Shown here: piece after piece, positions 19,154 to 28,284 of the stretch
Position numbering within the stretch: position 1 is the stretch's first letter
Layout: the number at the start of each line of letters is the position of its first letter
NCBI GenBank assembly: GCA_027483945.1
Contig: JAIXTM010000003.1
Coordinates: 181,873-245,872, forward strand
Direction: 5' to 3'
Length of the DNA: 64,000 nt
Source of the DNA: Hyphomicrobiales bacterium
GTDB taxonomy: Bacteria > Pseudomonadota > Alphaproteobacteria > Rhizobiales > Beijerinckiaceae
Made by a program: the position numbers and the translations under genes
The notes under the pieces: model-generated
Seen by the model: only the letters and a program-made list of their open reading frames with translations
Databases searched by the model: none
What the model was told of the DNA's origin: nothing

Positions 19154-19230
19154 CGGAGTGTAGCGCAGCCTGGTAGCGCACCTCGTTCGGGACGAGGGGG
19201 TCGCAGGTTCAAATCCTGCCACTCCGACCA
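19154..19230 (+). tRNA. tRNA-Pro (anticodon CGG)
   Basis: Cloverleaf on the plus strand. The acceptor arms CGGAGTG/CACTCCG are followed by A and an encoded CCA. The anticodon stem CCTCG/CGAGG encloses loop TTCGGGA, giving anticodon CGG. The T-arm holds GCAGGTTCAAATCCTGC. Confidence 0.96.
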
Positions 19231-19391
19231 TTCTTTCCAAGAGCTTGGCAGTTTCGATCCGATTGTCGCTGACAGGAGCGTTGACCGTTTCCGCTGTCCG
19301 CAACGGCCAGCTGTCGCCATGTGCGGCCGCGCACCGCGTCCCGCTTTCCGTGATATAGTGGTGGCAAAACCAAACACAGGGAGCTGACACC

Positions 19392-19763
19392 ATGTCCTTC
19401 AAGATCGTTTCGCTCATGGCCGCCTGCGCTGCTGCGACCTTTGCGCTCCAGAGCCCGGCGGCCGCGGCGCCGGTCTCCGCCGGCCTTATCGCCGCCCAGG
19501 CCGCGCCGGCTGTTGAGAACGTCCAGTACTATTACTACCGTCGCCACCGCGGCTACGACGCGGGCGCGGCCGCGGCCGCCGGCGTCGCCGGCCTCGCCGC
19601 CGGCGCGTTGATCGCGGGCGCCATCGCCAACCAGCAGCCGGCGGCGCCCGTCGTCATCGACGACCCGGAATGGGAGGCGCGCTGCTATCGCAAGTACCGT
19701 TCCTTCGACCGGCATACCGGTACCTATCTCGGCCGCGACGGCGTCCGCCGCTATTGCGAGTGA
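19392..19763 (+). CDS. BA14K-family small secreted protein
   Basis: A 123-residue protein with a signal peptide (hydrophobic core LMAACAAATFAL, cleavage near AAA-APVSA). An Ala/Gly-rich hydrophobic helix lies near 56-78 and could span or sit in a membrane. The C-terminal motif W-E-A-R-C-Y-R-K-Y-R-S-F-D with TGTYLGRDGVRRYC is the signature of the BA14K (Brucella immunoreactive 14 kDa, lectin-like) family, widespread in Hyphomicrobiales. It is exported; molecular function is not known beyond haemagglutination reported for the Brucella member. Its stop overlaps the recX GTG start. Confidence 0.85.
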   Translation: MSFKIVSLMAACAAATFALQSPAAAAPVSAGLIAAQAAPAVENVQYYYYRRHRGYDAGAAAAAGVAGLAAGALIAGAIANQQPAAPVVIDDPEWEARCYRKYRSFDRHTGTYLGRDGVRRYCE

Positions 19764-20323
19764 GACCATCCGGCCAGACGGGCGTCGAACGGCGTCCGCC
19801 CAAGCCCATCGACGCCGCGCGCCTCGAGCGCGCGGCGTTGCATTATCTGGAGCGCTACGCGTCCTCGTCCGACAACCTGCGGCGCGTGCTGGAGCGCCGC
19901 ATTGCCCGCACCTGCCGACTGCGCGGTGACGATCCGTCCGCCTTCGACGGCTTGGCCCAGACCATCGTCGAGCGTTGCGTGAAGGCGGGCCTTCTGGACG
20001 ACCGCACCTACGCCCGCGGCCAGGTCGCGTCCCTGCGCCGGCGTGGCCTGTCCGCACGGGCGATCGCGGCGCGCCTCGCAGCCAAGGGCCTGGATCGGGA
20101 ATTAGCCGGCACGGCCTTGCACGAGGACCCCGCCACCGACGACGAGGCGGCCTGGACCTTCGCGCGCCGGCGCCGGCTGGGCCCCTTCCGACGCGGCGGC
20201 CGCGCCGAGCATCGCGACCGCGACATGGCCGCGATGGCCCGCGCGGGCTATCCGTTCGGCCTGGCGCGCGGCATTGTCGACGCGGGGGACGAAGACGTCC
20301 CGGACGCCTTCCGGCTGCCGTAG
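19760..20323 (+). CDS. recX: Regulatory protein RecX
   Basis: Modulator of RecA filaments, 187 residues from the GTG at 19760, which overlaps the preceding stop (GTGA). The RecX three-helix repeats are visible in ALHYLERYASSSDNLRRVLE, VKAGLLDDRTYARGQVASLR and RGLSARAIAARLAAKGLD. The C-terminal DMAAMARAGYPFGLARGIV is also typical. No strong ribosome site precedes the GTG, so translation may depend on coupling to the BA14K gene. No recA is adjacent, as is common in this group. Confidence 0.87.
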   Translation: MRPSGQTGVERRPPKPIDAARLERAALHYLERYASSSDNLRRVLERRIARTCRLRGDDPSAFDGLAQTIVERCVKAGLLDDRTYARGQVASLRRRGLSARAIAARLAAKGLDRELAGTALHEDPATDDEAAWTFARRRRLGPFRRGGRAEHRDRDMAAMARAGYPFGLARGIVDAGDEDVPDAFRLP

Positions 20324-20328
20324 GCCGG

Positions 20329-21324
20329 TCAGCGCCTGGCCGGCGCGGGCGGAGGCGGCGTCTCGCGGAACGCGCGGAAGCTGGTATCCGGCGCGCTGGT
20401 ATTGTGCCGCGACGGCGCGAGTCGCCCGGTCCAGACATCGCTGAACCTTCCGCCCTTGAAGCTCATCACCGGCTCTTCCAGCCAGGACTTGGCATCCGGC
20501 GCCTTCGCCGCGACGCGCGAGACGTCGGCGTTGAACTCGGTGATGTACATGGACCGCAGGGCGGCGAAGGCCTTGCCTTCCACCGGCTTGTCGAAGGTCA
20601 CGTCCAAGACCTGCTGCTCCTGGTCGAGCTTGGCGATGCGCACCTGCGCGCTGCCGCCGGCGGCGAATTGCAGCGTGAAGGTGCGCGTCGCCGGATCGAA
20701 CCCGATCTCCTTCAGGTTCACGACCGGCCGGCCGTCCATCTCCACCGGACCGATCATGAAGGACGAGCCATAGGCGGCCCAGCGCAGGTTGGACGGCGGC
20801 AGCGGGCGCGCGCGCCAGTATCCGTCCGGCGGATAGAGGACGAGCGTCTCGTAGGCGCCTTCCCGGTCCAGCACCCAGACCTGGATCAGGTGCAGGCCGC
20901 GCTCGACCCGGTCGCCGACCCGGACCGGCACGTCGTTCGGCCGCCAGAAGCTCGGGAACGTGTAGCCGACCATCCAGAGGTCGATGGATTCGTAGAACGT
21001 CACCTTGCGCGGCTGTGCCGGGAAGACCGGGTCGCCCGTCATGTCGCAATCGGTCCAGTCGGCGGCGAAGCTGTCGCGCATGAGCGAGCCGATATAGGCC
21101 GGGTGCGTTGCCTCGATCCGGAACGAGCGGACCCTCGGCGACGCGAATTCGATGGCGACGTTGTCCTTCTCGGCGCACAGAACCGGCTCGGACTTGTTGG
21201 TCACGTCCACCGCGACGACCGGGGGCTGCGCCCCCGGCGCAGGCGGCGGCGTCGTTGTCAGCCCCTGAGCGAAGGCGGCGGATGAGGCGAGCGCCAGGGC
21301 GAGGGTGAAGCTGCGCAGGAGCAT
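20329..21324 (-). CDS. Conserved secreted protein of unknown function
   Basis: I do not recognise the family. The 331-residue product starts with a clear signal peptide (MLLRSFTLALALASSAAFAQ). A Pro-rich stretch is followed by a mixed beta-rich body with motifs VEMDGRPVVNLKEIGFDP and DKPVEGKAFAALRSMYITEF. Four phrases typical of folded periplasmic proteins (WTDCDMTGDPVF, FYESIDLWMVGYTFPSFW, VRVGDRVERGLHLIQVWVLD, LYPPDGYWRAR) recur without a known active site. ATG 21324 is chosen for the signal peptide; ATG 21342 is an alternative. It is convergent with recX and lies 25 bases downstream of the FkbM gene on the same strand. Confidence 0.75.
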   Translation of the reverse strand: MLLRSFTLALALASSAAFAQGLTTTPPPAPGAQPPVVAVDVTNKSEPVLCAEKDNVAIEFASPRVRSFRIEATHPAYIGSLMRDSFAADWTDCDMTGDPVFPAQPRKVTFYESIDLWMVGYTFPSFWRPNDVPVRVGDRVERGLHLIQVWVLDREGAYETLVLYPPDGYWRARPLPPSNLRWAAYGSSFMIGPVEMDGRPVVNLKEIGFDPATRTFTLQFAAGGSAQVRIAKLDQEQQVLDVTFDKPVEGKAFAALRSMYITEFNADVSRVAAKAPDAKSWLEEPVMSFKGGRFSDVWTGRLAPSRHNTSAPDTSFRAFRETPPPPAPARR

Positions 21325-21349
21325 GGACGGTTCCGTTTGCATGGATCGG

Positions 21350-22117
21350 TCAGGTAGCCGGCGGGAGCACGGCATAGACGTCGCCCGAATTGCAGGCATG
21401 GGGCAACCGCGCGATGAAAGCGGCCATGGCAGCCGCGTCTATCGGTTCACCGAGGACAAGCCGCTGGCTTTCGCCCATGGCCACGTTGAACCGGTAGGGG
21501 CCGAGTGCCGCGAGCCTCTCGAGACACCGATACGCTACGTCCCGGGCGATGGTGGTGAACTCGAACGACAGCGCCGGCACGGGCTGCGTGAGCCCTTCCA
21601 GCACCGCGTCCTCGAACCCTTCCACGTCGACCTTCACGAAGTCCGGCCGGCCATGCTCGGCGATCAGCTGGTCGAGCGTCGTCATGGGCACGGTCACCTC
21701 GCGGTCCCAGACCTGGCCTTCCCAGCCGCCCGCCCCCTTCGCCGCGTCGATGAAGGCGCCGGAGGCGGTGGACACGGTGGGATTGGCCGAATTGAGCCGC
21801 AGCACGATCTCGCCTTCGCTGGCGCCGACGGCCTTGCGCACGAGCGTCACGTCGCGGTCGCGGCCATGGATGAGCCCGATCATCCGCGCCGGACCCGGCT
21901 GCGGCTCCGCCGCGATCACCCGTGCGCCGAGACGCCGGAACGACGAGATGCGGTCGCCCACATGCGAGCCGATGTCGAAAGCCAGGCTGCCGGGTGGAAG
22001 GAAGCGGGCATAAAGCTCGTCCATGCGCCGATGCCGGCCCCGGTCGCCGTGATAGACGCGGACCGAGCGAGCGAGCGCACGCGCCTCTCGAGCCTTGGCG
22101 TGCAGTGCATCCCACAT
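21350..22117 (-). CDS. FkbM-family SAM-dependent methyltransferase
   Basis: A 255-residue class I methyltransferase of the FkbM type, usually O-methylating sugars or polyketides. The SAM-binding region is LAFDIGSHVGDRISSFRRLG near residue 45, followed by VIAAEPQPGPARMI. The family hallmark PDFVKVDVEGFEDAVLEGL lies near 165. The start is ATG 22117; a GTG at 22126 would overlap the opgH stop as GTGA. It sits immediately downstream of the glucosyltransferase OpgH, so a modification of periplasmic glucans is a reasonable guess. Confidence 0.87.
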   Translation of the reverse strand: MWDALHAKAREARALARSVRVYHGDRGRHRRMDELYARFLPPGSLAFDIGSHVGDRISSFRRLGARVIAAEPQPGPARMIGLIHGRDRDVTLVRKAVGASEGEIVLRLNSANPTVSTASGAFIDAAKGAGGWEGQVWDREVTVPMTTLDQLIAEHGRPDFVKVDVEGFEDAVLEGLTQPVPALSFEFTTIARDVAYRCLERLAALGPYRFNVAMGESQRLVLGEPIDAAAMAAFIARLPHACNSGDVYAVLPPAT

Positions 22118-22122
22118 GGCTG

Positions 22123-23964
22123 TCACGCAGCTTGGGCGCCGGGCACGGTGGTCGCCGGCACGGCTCCGGTCTCGCCCCGCACCGCGCGGATCTCCCAGGG
22201 CGTGTCTCGCTCCTCGGGAATGGCGCAGAAACGGGCGCGCAACATGGCGCGGCCGAGCGCCGGCACCGACGTGCCTACAGCGAACGGAATCGCGATGAGA
22301 TAACCGAGCGTCAGCGGCAGCGCCCAGGGAAGCGCGCCGGGCGCTGCGAACAACAGACCGCCATTGACCGCGATGCCGAAAAGGAGTTGCGGCCATAATC
22401 CCTCAAGCGCGCTGCGCCAGGACAGGCGATGGGCGTCGCGGGACTGGCCGTTCCAGCTGGACGAGCGCCCGAACACCAGCCCGATCATGAAGATCGTGAT
22501 CCGCAGCGTCGTCGCCGCGCCGAGCAGGAACGAGAAGACGAGCTCGGTCAGCGCCGCGGCTGCGAAGCGCAGCCGCCCGCCATACCGCGCCGCCTCGCCG
22601 GGCTTGGCCAGGATATCGAGGAAGCCGGCGAGTTTCGGCGACAGGTACATGGCGAGGAACGTGACGTAGAGCCCGATGGCGGAGCCGGCCGGGAACGCGG
22701 CGATGTCGCCGTCCAGCGCCTTCAAAGGCGCCAGTGCGATCATCAGCGTCCAGGCCGGGATGCCGAGGAACATCAGGATCGCCCAGACGAGCTGGAACCG
22801 GCTCGTCGGCATCAGGCCCGGAAGGTCGAGCAGCTTCACATATTGCAGGTTGCCCTGGCACCAGCGCACGTCCCGGCGGGAGAAATCGGCGATCGTGGGC
22901 GGGTTCTCCTCCCAGCTTTCGCATTCTTCGGGCCAGACGCGGACCTCATAGCCGGCGCGGCGCATGAGCGTCGCTTCCACCTGGTCGTGCGAGAGGACGT
23001 GGCCGCCCAGCGGCGGCCCGCCCGGCAGGACCGGAAGGTGGCAATGGGCGGCGAACGGTGCGATGCGCACCAGGGCGTTATGCCCCCAGAACGGCCCGCA
23101 ATCGGCCATCCACCACGCGGAACCCATCGTGTAGGGCCGCATGCCCTGGCGCATGCCGAACTGGAAGATGCGCGCGAAGGCGCTCTGCGACGGCATGCCG
23201 ACGACGAGGCTTTGAAGGATACCGAGCTTCGGATGCGCCTGCATCATCCGCGCCATGGCAACGATGGTGGGGCCCGACATCAGGCTGTCGGCGTCCAGCG
23301 GCAGCATGAACTCGTAATCGCCGCCCCACCGCTCGCAGAAGTCGCGGACATTGCCGGCCTTGTAGCCCTCGTTCGTCTCGCGGCGCCGATAGATGATGCG
23401 ATGGGGATGCGCGCTCTCCTGGCGCCAGGCCTGGACAAGCGCCTCTTCCGAGGCGGCCACGGATGCGTCGTTGCTGTCGCTCAGGACGAAATAGCTGAAG
23501 GCCTCGCCGTGGCCGGTCGCCTCCAGGCTGGTCTCGACGATGCGCAGCCGTGCGATGGCCCGGCTCGGATCTTCGTTTCGCAGCGTCATCAGGATCGCCG
23601 TGCGGTGGCGCAGCGGGCTGTCCTCGCGGGCGGGCGCGGCGAAGGGCGCCACCGCCGCTTCGGAATTGTCGGCGCCGTGAAGCAACCAGAAGCCGATCAC
23701 CGCGTTCCAGAACCCGAGGACTGTCCAGGGCGTACCGATGAGGAAGCAGACGAACAGGGCGATATCGACAGCGCTCCAGCCACCCGCGCCGAGCACTTGC
23801 GCCATCCAGGCCGAAAGGCCGAGATATGTCGCGACGTTAAGCGCGCCGACAAGCATTCGGCGACGGCGTATTTCCGCCGTGGACTGGAGCCCCGTCGGCG
23901 TCGTAAGGGCATGGGCCGGGGAAACGCTCGTAACGGGATGCGGCGGATCGGACAGATCGGTCAC
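22123..23964 (-). CDS. opgH: Glucans biosynthesis glucosyltransferase OpgH (MdoH)
   Basis: Inner-membrane family-2 glucosyltransferase that builds and exports the beta-1,2 backbone of osmoregulated periplasmic glucans. The 613 residues contain two N-terminal membrane spans and a cytosolic GT domain (ILMTLRNEDPSRAIARLRIV, LPLDADSLMSG, QFGMRQGMRPYTMGSAWW, RRDVRWCQGNLQY). At least five C-terminal spans follow. It is shorter than the ~847-residue E. coli protein, lacking long terminal extensions, which is common outside gammaproteobacteria. The usual partner opgG is not adjacent. The gene is divergent from the dehydrogenase operon with only 54 bases between starts. Confidence 0.93.
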   Translation of the reverse strand: MTDLSDPPHPVTSVSPAHALTTPTGLQSTAEIRRRRMLVGALNVATYLGLSAWMAQVLGAGGWSAVDIALFVCFLIGTPWTVLGFWNAVIGFWLLHGADNSEAAVAPFAAPAREDSPLRHRTAILMTLRNEDPSRAIARLRIVETSLEATGHGEAFSYFVLSDSNDASVAASEEALVQAWRQESAHPHRIIYRRRETNEGYKAGNVRDFCERWGGDYEFMLPLDADSLMSGPTIVAMARMMQAHPKLGILQSLVVGMPSQSAFARIFQFGMRQGMRPYTMGSAWWMADCGPFWGHNALVRIAPFAAHCHLPVLPGGPPLGGHVLSHDQVEATLMRRAGYEVRVWPEECESWEENPPTIADFSRRDVRWCQGNLQYVKLLDLPGLMPTSRFQLVWAILMFLGIPAWTLMIALAPLKALDGDIAAFPAGSAIGLYVTFLAMYLSPKLAGFLDILAKPGEAARYGGRLRFAAAALTELVFSFLLGAATTLRITIFMIGLVFGRSSSWNGQSRDAHRLSWRSALEGLWPQLLFGIAVNGGLLFAAPGALPWALPLTLGYLIAIPFAVGTSVPALGRAMLRARFCAIPEERDTPWEIRAVRGETGAVPATTVPGAQAA

Positions 23965-24018
23965 GGAGCACTCTCGTTACGTGAGGCAGGACAATCCACT
24001 AGTGCGGAACGCGGTGCA

Positions 24019-25014
24019 ATGCCAGTCCCGATGAGGATCACGGAAGAAGGGGCCAGCGGCCTCTGGTTCGTCGGCCCGCAAAAGGCCGAGATCCGGCCGA
24101 CCGCGCTGCCCCAGGCAGGCCGCGACGACGTGGTCGTGCGCACGCTGTATAGCGGCGTCAGCCGGGGCACCGAAAGGCTCGTGTTCGAGGGGCGGGTTCC
24201 CGCCTCGGAATATGACCGCATGTCCAGTCCCATGCAGGAAGGGACGTTCCCCTTTCCCGTGAAATACGGCTATTGCGCGGTCGGCCTTGTGGAGGCCGGG
24301 CCGGCGGCGTGGCTGGGCAAGCGCGCCTTTGCGCTCCACCCCCACCAGGATCGGTTCGTGGCCCCGGTTACGATGCTGACCCTCGTTCCGGATCACATCC
24401 CCTCGCCCCGCGCCACCCTCGCCGCCAATATGGAAACGGCGCTGAACGCGCTCTGGGACGCCGAATGCGGCCCATCCGATCGCATCGTGGTCATCGGCGC
24501 CGGCGGCGTCGGCCTGCTCGTCGCCCATCTCGCGGGCCGCCTCCCCGGCGCGGACGTCACCCTGGTGGACATCGATCCCGGCAAGTCCGCGATCGCCGAG
24601 GCTCTCGGCATCGCCTTCGCGCTGCCCGATGCCGCGCCCGACAATGCCGACGTCGTGTTCCACACCAGCGCCAGCCAGGAGGGTCTCGCGACCGCCCTGC
24701 GCTGCGCCGGCGACGAGGCGACGATCGTCGAGATGAGCTGGTACGGGGAAGGCACGGTCGGTGCACCGCTCGGCGGCGCGTTCCACGCCGGCCGGCTGCG
24801 GATCATCTCGTCGCAGGTCGGCCAGGTCGCGCCGTCGCGCCGCACGCGCTGGTGCACGAGCCGCCGCCGCGATGCCGCCATGGCCCTTCTCGACGATGCG
24901 CGCCTGGACGTGCTGGTGGGCGAGGAGGTGGATTTCCTCGACCTGCCGCGGCGGCTGCCCGATATCCTTTCGGGCGAGGCGCGCGGCCTGCCGCCCGTCA
25001 TCCGCTACGAATAG
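24019..25014 (+). CDS. MDR-family zinc-binding-type dehydrogenase
   Basis: Medium-chain dehydrogenase/reductase of about 331 residues. An N-terminal GroES-like domain contains [17 protein letters not shown]. The Rossmann domain starts at [18 protein letters not shown] and continues with [18 protein letters not shown]. The four-cysteine structural zinc site is absent and the catalytic zinc ligands are not obvious, so it may act without zinc. The start is MPVPMR at 24019, or four codons later. It opens a four-gene operon with a PTPS-like protein, a glycosyltransferase and a methyltransferase. The substrate is unknown; from context it may reduce a carbonyl on a pterin-like or sugar intermediate. 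Confidence 0.83.
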   Translation: MPVPMRITEEGASGLWFVGPQKAEIRPTALPQAGRDDVVVRTLYSGVSRGTERLVFEGRVPASEYDRMSSPMQEGTFPFPVKYGYCAVGLVEAGPAAWLGKRAFALHPHQDRFVAPVTMLTLVPDHIPSPRATLAANMETALNALWDAECGPSDRIVVIGAGGVGLLVAHLAGRLPGADVTLVDIDPGKSAIAEALGIAFALPDAAPDNADVVFHTSASQEGLATALRCAGDEATIVEMSWYGEGTVGAPLGGAFHAGRLRIISSQVGQVAPSRRTRWCTSRRRDAAMALLDDARLDVLVGEEVDFLDLPRRLPDILSGEARGLPPVIRYE

Positions 25015-25036
25015 GCGCGAGCCGGAAAGCATCAGC

Positions 25037-25438
25037 ATGTACGCAGTCGAGGTGCGCGATCACATCATGATCGCCCACAGCTTCCGGGGCGATCTCTTCG
25101 GCCCGGCCCAGAAGCTCCATGGCGCCACCTTCGTGGTGGACGTCGCCTTCTTCCGCGAGGACCTGGGCCCCGAAGGCGTTGTCGTCGATATCGGCCGCGC
25201 CCACGAGGCACTGAAAGCCGTGCTCGGCCCGCTGAACTATCGCAACCTCGACGACGTGCCGGATTTCGCAGGCCAGAACACCACGACCGAATTCCTGTGC
25301 CGCCACATCTTCGACGCCATGGCCCGCGCCGCCCGCGAGGGCGCGCTCGGGTCGGGCTCCGAGGGCATCGGCCGCATCCGGGTCCTGCTACACGAATCCC
25401 ATGTCGCCCGCGCCTGGTACGAGGGCGACGTGGCGTGA
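25037..25438 (+). CDS. 6-pyruvoyltetrahydropterin synthase / QueD-like protein with lost catalytic residues
   Basis: A 133-residue protein of the PTPS/QueD T-fold family, which normally converts dihydroneopterin triphosphate. The family pattern is recognisable: the first zinc histidine H14, [44 protein letters not shown] and substrate-anchoring E120 ([11 protein letters not shown]). Against QueD the catalytic Cys is A24 and the Asp-His pair of LDHxxLN is N67-Y68. The HGH zinc motif reads HGA, losing one ligand. It is therefore unlikely to do standard PTPS chemistry. The start is ATG 25037, 22 bases after the dehydrogenase stop, and the GTGA overlap at its end couples it to the glycosyltransferase. 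Confidence 0.85.
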   Translation: MYAVEVRDHIMIAHSFRGDLFGPAQKLHGATFVVDVAFFREDLGPEGVVVDIGRAHEALKAVLGPLNYRNLDDVPDFAGQNTTTEFLCRHIFDAMARAAREGALGSGSEGIGRIRVLLHESHVARAWYEGDVA

Positions 25439-26490
25439 CCCGCCTCGCCTTTGCCATTCCCGGCGACATCGCGACGCCGACCGGAGGCTATGCCTATGAC
25501 CGGCGCGTCCTCGCCGGCCTAGGCCGCCATGGCATCGAGGCGCGGCACCTGCCGCTGCCGGGCGGCTTTCCCGAGCCGGACGACGAGACGCTCGCCGCGA
25601 GCCGCGACCTGCTGCGCGCCGTGCCGGCCGGCGATGTTCTCATGGTCGACGGGCTGGCCGCCGGCGCCATGCCGCCGGACAGTTTCCAGGACCTGTCGTC
25701 CCCCTTCGTCTTCCTCTGCCACCATCCGCTGGGGCTGGAGGCCGGATTGCCGGCCGCAAGGGCGCGCGAGCTCATCGACAACGAACGGGCCGTCCTGGCC
25801 TTGGCGGAGGCCATCGTCGTGACGAGCGCCGCCACGGGCCGGCTTCTCGCCCGCGATTTCGCCGTGGACGAAGCGCGGATCCACGTCGCCGAGCCCGGCA
25901 CCGAGGAAGCGCCCCGCGCGCCTGCCTCGCATGGCGAGCCGCGCCTGCTCGCGGTCGGTTCGCTCGTCCCCCGCAAGGGCTACCTCGTTATGGCGGAGGC
26001 TCTCGCGCCGCTGCGCGATCTTCCCTGGACGCTGACCATCGTCGGCGCGGAGCGCGCTCCGGGCCATAAGGCGGAGATCGAGATAGCCCTCGCCCGCGCG
26101 GGAATCGCGGACCGGGTTCGTTTCGCGGGCACGCTGGAGGATGATGCTCTCGGCGCAGCCTATCGCGAGGCTGACCTGTTCGTCATGCCCTCCCTCTTCG
26201 AGGGCTTCGGCATGGTGCTGACGGAAGCCTTGGCCCGGGGCCTTCCCATCGTCGCCACGACCGGCGGCGCCGCGGCCGAGACCGTGCCGGACGCGGCCGC
26301 GCTCAAGGTCCCGCCCGGCGACGCGCAGGCGCTTTCGGATGCTCTGCGCAGCGCCATTTCCGATGCCGGGCTGCGCCGGCGCCTCGCCGACGCCGCCTGG
26401 GACGCGGCTGCCGCCCTGCCGCGCTGGGACGACACTGCCCGGCGCATCGCCCATGTGATCAGAACCGTCGCCGGAGGCCGGACCCGATGA
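25435..26490 (+). CDS. Glycosyltransferase family 4
   Basis: GT-B fold retaining glycosyltransferase of 351 residues that transfers a sugar from a nucleotide-sugar donor. The N-terminal half has an acceptor-site glycine motif [19 protein letters not shown]. The C-terminal half has [31 protein letters not shown] and the donor-binding E-x7-E motif in [17 protein letters not shown]. The start is GTG 25435, overlapping the PTPS-like stop (GTGA). Its stop overlaps the methyltransferase ATG (ATGA). Coupling to a pterin-type protein recalls pterin glycosyltransferases of cyanobacteria, but acceptor and donor cannot be read from sequence. Confidence 0.87.
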   Translation: MTRLAFAIPGDIATPTGGYAYDRRVLAGLGRHGIEARHLPLPGGFPEPDDETLAASRDLLRAVPAGDVLMVDGLAAGAMPPDSFQDLSSPFVFLCHHPLGLEAGLPAARARELIDNERAVLALAEAIVVTSAATGRLLARDFAVDEARIHVAEPGTEEAPRAPASHGEPRLLAVGSLVPRKGYLVMAEALAPLRDLPWTLTIVGAERAPGHKAEIEIALARAGIADRVRFAGTLEDDALGAAYREADLFVMPSLFEGFGMVLTEALARGLPIVATTGGAAAETVPDAAALKVPPGDAQALSDALRSAISDAGLRRRLADAAWDAAAALPRWDDTARRIAHVIRTVAGGRTR

Positions 26491-27332
26491 GTTTCAGCGC
26501 CGAATGGCTGAGCCTGCGCGAAGGCGTGGACCATCGTGCACGCAACCGCGACGTGCTCGCAGCGGCGGCGGCCCATCTGGACGATGTCCGCGCCGGGGAT
26601 GGCACGGTGCGCATCGTCGATCTCGGCTGCGGCACCGGTTCCAACCTGCGCGGGGCGGCGGAGGCTTTCGGCGACAGCCAGTCCTGGCGCCTGGTCGATT
26701 ACGATCCCGCGCTGCTGGCCGCCGCCCGTGAGCGGCTCTCGCACTGGTCTGATGAGGTCCGCGGTGACGGTGACGACCTCGTCCTCATGAAGGGCGGTCG
26801 GCGCATCGCGGTCTCGTTTCTGCAGGCCGACCTGTCCGGCGGGGCCGAGGAGGTGATCGCGGACAAGCCGCATCTCGTGACGGCAGCCGCCCTGTTCGAT
26901 CTCATGTCCCCGGCCTGGATCGGCCGGTTCTGCGCCGGCCTCGCCGCGCGCCGCCTCGCCTTCTACACGGTGCTGACCTATGACGGCCGCGACGCCTGGC
27001 TGCCGCCGCACCCGCTGGACGATGCCGTCAACGCCGCATTCGCCGCCCACCAGCGCAGGGACAAGGGCTTCGGCCCGGCTGCAGGCCCTGCCGCCGCTGA
27101 AACGCTGGTTCAGACCCTGGATTATGCCGGTTACGCCATTGTGACCGGCGACAGTCCGTGGCGGCTCGGCCCGAAGGACGCCGACCTGACCCGCGAACTC
27201 ATCGCCGGCATCGTTCAGGCCGTCGGCGAGACGGAGCTGGTCGACACGGGCGAGCTCGAAGGCTGGCAAGCAGCGCGGCGCGGCGCCCAGGGCGAGGTGG
27301 GCCATCTCGACATCTTCGCCAGGCCGCGCTGA
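26487..27332 (+). CDS. SAM-dependent methyltransferase (class I)
   Basis: A 281-residue class I methyltransferase. SAM-binding motif I is VRIVDLGCGTGSNLRGAAEA near residue 42, the acidic motif II is WRLVDYDPALLAAARERL, and a later segment is VTAAALFDLMSPAWIGRF. Its C-terminal part is less conserved and probably holds the acceptor site. It is the last of four tightly overlapped genes (ATGA with the glycosyltransferase) and converges on the cytochrome b561 gene 6 bases later. It probably decorates the product of the preceding enzymes. Substrate unknown. Confidence 0.85.
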   Translation: MSFSAEWLSLREGVDHRARNRDVLAAAAAHLDDVRAGDGTVRIVDLGCGTGSNLRGAAEAFGDSQSWRLVDYDPALLAAARERLSHWSDEVRGDGDDLVLMKGGRRIAVSFLQADLSGGAEEVIADKPHLVTAAALFDLMSPAWIGRFCAGLAARRLAFYTVLTYDGRDAWLPPHPLDDAVNAAFAAHQRRDKGFGPAAGPAAAETLVQTLDYAGYAIVTGDSPWRLGPKDADLTRELIAGIVQAVGETELVDTGELEGWQAARRGAQGEVGHLDIFARPR

Positions 27333-27338
27333 TTCCGG

Positions 27339-27893
27339 TTATTTGCCGCCCGGCAGCATGCGCTGGAAGACACCGTCGCGGAGAACGACAGCGTGCATCA
27401 GCGCGCCGGCCACATGCGCCAGCAAGATCGCCGCCATCAGGAGCACCGCCCATCCATGGGCGGCGAGGATGGTCTTGGCCGTTTCCATGCCGCCTGGCAG
27501 GGCAATGGGCACGGTGACGAGCCCGAACAGCTTCACCGGCGAACAGCACATCGACGTGCCGACGAAGCCGAGCACCGGCACGAGGACGATCAGTCCATAG
27601 AGCGCGAGGTGCGAAGCATGGGCCACGGCGCGCTGCCAGTCCGGAAGGGAGGCTGGAAGCGGCGGAGCGCCGCGCGCAGTCCGCAGGGCGACCCTCATGA
27701 CCGCCAGCACGAAGACGATCATGCCGAACGACTTGTGCAGCTCGTAGATCCGGTTGCGCGCGCCGCCCTCGGCCATCCCCGTCATGATGAAGCCGACCGG
27801 GATGAGCGTGAGGATGAGAGCTGCCATCAGCCAGTGCAGCCATTTCTGGCCGCCGCTATACCCACCCACCGCCCGTGTTTCCTGCTGCGCCAT
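27339..27893 (-). CDS. Cytochrome b561 family protein
   Basis: Inner-membrane diheme electron carrier of 184 residues with four membrane helices. Histidines suited to heme binding occur at the ends of helices: H20 in KWLHWLMAAL, H53 in YELHKSFGMIVF, and later H residues in RAVAHASHLALYG and LLAHVAGALMHAVVL. This matches the bacterial CybB type, thought to pass electrons from quinol to periplasmic or membrane acceptors. The two neighbouring cysteines at SMCCSP are unusual but not diagnostic. It is a single gene convergent with the methyltransferase gene. Confidence 0.92.
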   Translation of the reverse strand: MAQQETRAVGGYSGGQKWLHWLMAALILTLIPVGFIMTGMAEGGARNRIYELHKSFGMIVFVLAVMRVALRTARGAPPLPASLPDWQRAVAHASHLALYGLIVLVPVLGFVGTSMCCSPVKLFGLVTVPIALPGGMETAKTILAAHGWAVLLMAAILLAHVAGALMHAVVLRDGVFQRMLPGGK

Positions 27894-28284
27894 CCGTCAT
27901 CCCCTGCCGCTTTCGATCATCATCATCCAAACGGCTGCGCTGCGGAAGGTGGCGGCGGCGATCTTCACAAACCGGCGAGGCCCCCGTGCACCTCCACTGG
28001 CGCCGGCCCGCTTCGCTCCCCATCTAGGCGCAGGCGCTGGCGGACCCGAGCCGCGGCGCCGGATGGAACCGAAGCGGGACGATGGCCGTTGATCCGCATC
28101 GCTTGTTCGGACGTAAGACGGGTCTGAGAGGACACACGCCAAGCCCCCGAAATCGCCGATGCCGTTGCGTATGATGCGTGCTATATGCACTCGCCTTGTG
28201 CAGCGGCCTTCCTCCGGACGATTGCGACGGCTTCGAGACAACTCCAAGCGGGACCGCGTAGCGAAGGTCCCACGCGAGGCAGCG
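27894..28284. other. 391-base gap between cytochrome b561 and ribA, no gene seen
   Basis: No supported coding region, tRNA or repeat was seen in this divergent spacer. I searched by eye for an FMN riboswitch ahead of the GTP cyclohydrolase gene and found none of its conserved core. The stretch around 28155-28190 is less GC-rich than its surroundings and may carry the ribA promoter, but no hexamer pair could be fixed. Confidence 0.6.

Noticed and set aside
18865-19230. tRNA pair as an integration site for a mobile element
   Set aside because: No integrase, direct repeat of a tRNA 3' end or change in gene character was seen around the tRNA-Gln and tRNA-Pro genes.
22429-24018. In-frame upstream extension of the MDR dehydrogenase through the opgH region
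   Set aside because: This part is the complement of opgH and has no dehydrogenase features. The real start is at 24019.
27894-28284. Possible FMN riboswitch upstream of the GTP cyclohydrolase gene
   Set aside because: The conserved core and paired arms of the FMN element could not be found on the plus strand.
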